NCBI RefSeq assembly: GCF_016907695.1
Contig: NZ_JAFBCK010000001.1
Span: 4,080,001-4,144,000, forward strand
Length of the DNA stretch: 64,000 nt
Origin: Actinokineospora baliensis
GTDB taxonomy: Bacteria; Actinomycetota; Actinomycetes; Mycobacteriales; Pseudonocardiaceae
Reading direction: 5' to 3'
In this document: piece by piece, positions 63,828-64,000 of the stretch
Layout: each line of letters begins with the position of its first letter
How positions within the stretch are numbered: the stretch's first letter is position 1
The notes under the pieces: model-generated
The model's input: only the letters and a program-made list of their open reading frames with translations
What the model was told of the DNA's origin: nothing
Database searches by the model: none
Made by a program: the position numbers and the translations under genes

Positions 63828-64000
63828 CCGGTTCACGCCGCGGCCGGATTCCCAGCGCAGGCCCCGCACGAGGCTCATATCCGGCTGGACTCCAGCGGCG
63901 TGAGGATCGTCTTTGCCTGGAGTGCCTAGGCCCGCTCATTGGGGAACGGTGCCCGGTCCTGGGACTGGCGGACCGCACGGCCGTTCAGCCCTTCGCGGCC

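Noticed and set aside
63985..64000. C-terminal codons of a minus-strand gene (AAKG-stop) at the window edge
   Set aside because: Only four codons are visible; there is too little sequence to support a gene, although the stop is in a plausible place.

Overview
The window is high-GC actinobacterial DNA. It carries an rRNA operon end, a dasR-dasABC chitin-uptake locus, a complete cvn (conservon) operon, a WhiB protein, holin-X/DUF3618/DUF4235 genes and several partner-switching (SpoIIE/STAS/RsbW) proteins. This set fits the order Pseudonocardiales (relatives of Actinokineospora, Saccharothrix, Lentzea). The genus cannot be fixed from sequence alone. Many starts are GTG or TTG, and many genes overlap at ATGA/GTGA junctions.

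Layout. 1-2934: 3' part of a 23S rRNA gene, complete 5S rRNA gene, strong terminator. 2993-3136: the first of two copies of a long-hairpin element; the second is at 33596-33740 in inverse orientation. 3169-6152: three tandem SEFIR-domain genes, a candidate defence locus. 6270-7205: MarR-GNAT fusion. 7381-16480: a chitin/chito-oligosaccharide island with secreted CBM2-GH18 chitinase, GH3 and GH20 hexosaminidases, the DasABC ABC importer and its regulator DasR, with DasR-type dre boxes before the chitinase and before dasA. 16591-22911: divergent set of lactonase-like protein, N-acyl-D-amino-acid deacylase, D-amino-acid lyase/deaminase-like PLP enzyme, PfkB kinase, IclR regulator and RidA. A shared 17-bp palindrome lies in the divergent promoter and also before the GH20 gene.

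22989-29168: Spo0M-like protein, PPOX-fold flavoprotein, a SUKH/SMI1 remnant and an intact SMI1 gene, two paralogous secreted zincin-type proteases flanking an orphan atypical response regulator and a perfect 9-bp x 32 minisatellite, and a DNA/RNA non-specific nuclease. 29547-33454: cvnABCD, ending in a C-rich, G-poor trailer and the second hairpin element. 33801-36172: two CNNM/CBS membrane proteins. 36811-39330: an indole/tryptophan prenyltransferase next to tryptophanase, a compact candidate route to prenylated indoles. 39364-42948: a protein with four cold-shock domains, a DUF998 membrane protein, a UDG-fold protein coupled to topoisomerase IB. 42928-46046: GH65 phosphorylase plus beta-phosphoglucomutase (disaccharide phosphorolysis).

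46136-53471: regulatory and stress genes (STAS, WhiB, RsbW-like, holin-X/DUF3618/DUF4235, an all-in-one PAS-PP2C-HATPase-STAS protein, DUF5709, YbdK-type ligase), interrupted by a gene-poor repeat-rich stretch at 47107-47970. 53548-61481: CYTH-CHAD, membrane proteins, a CaCA exchanger, a STAS protein lacking the phospho-serine, an NAD-binding/SRPBCC protein and MalQ. 61482-63827: small protein, DUF7711-like protein, and a coupled cytochrome P450/ferredoxin pair.

Family calls come from reading motifs by eye. No database search was run.
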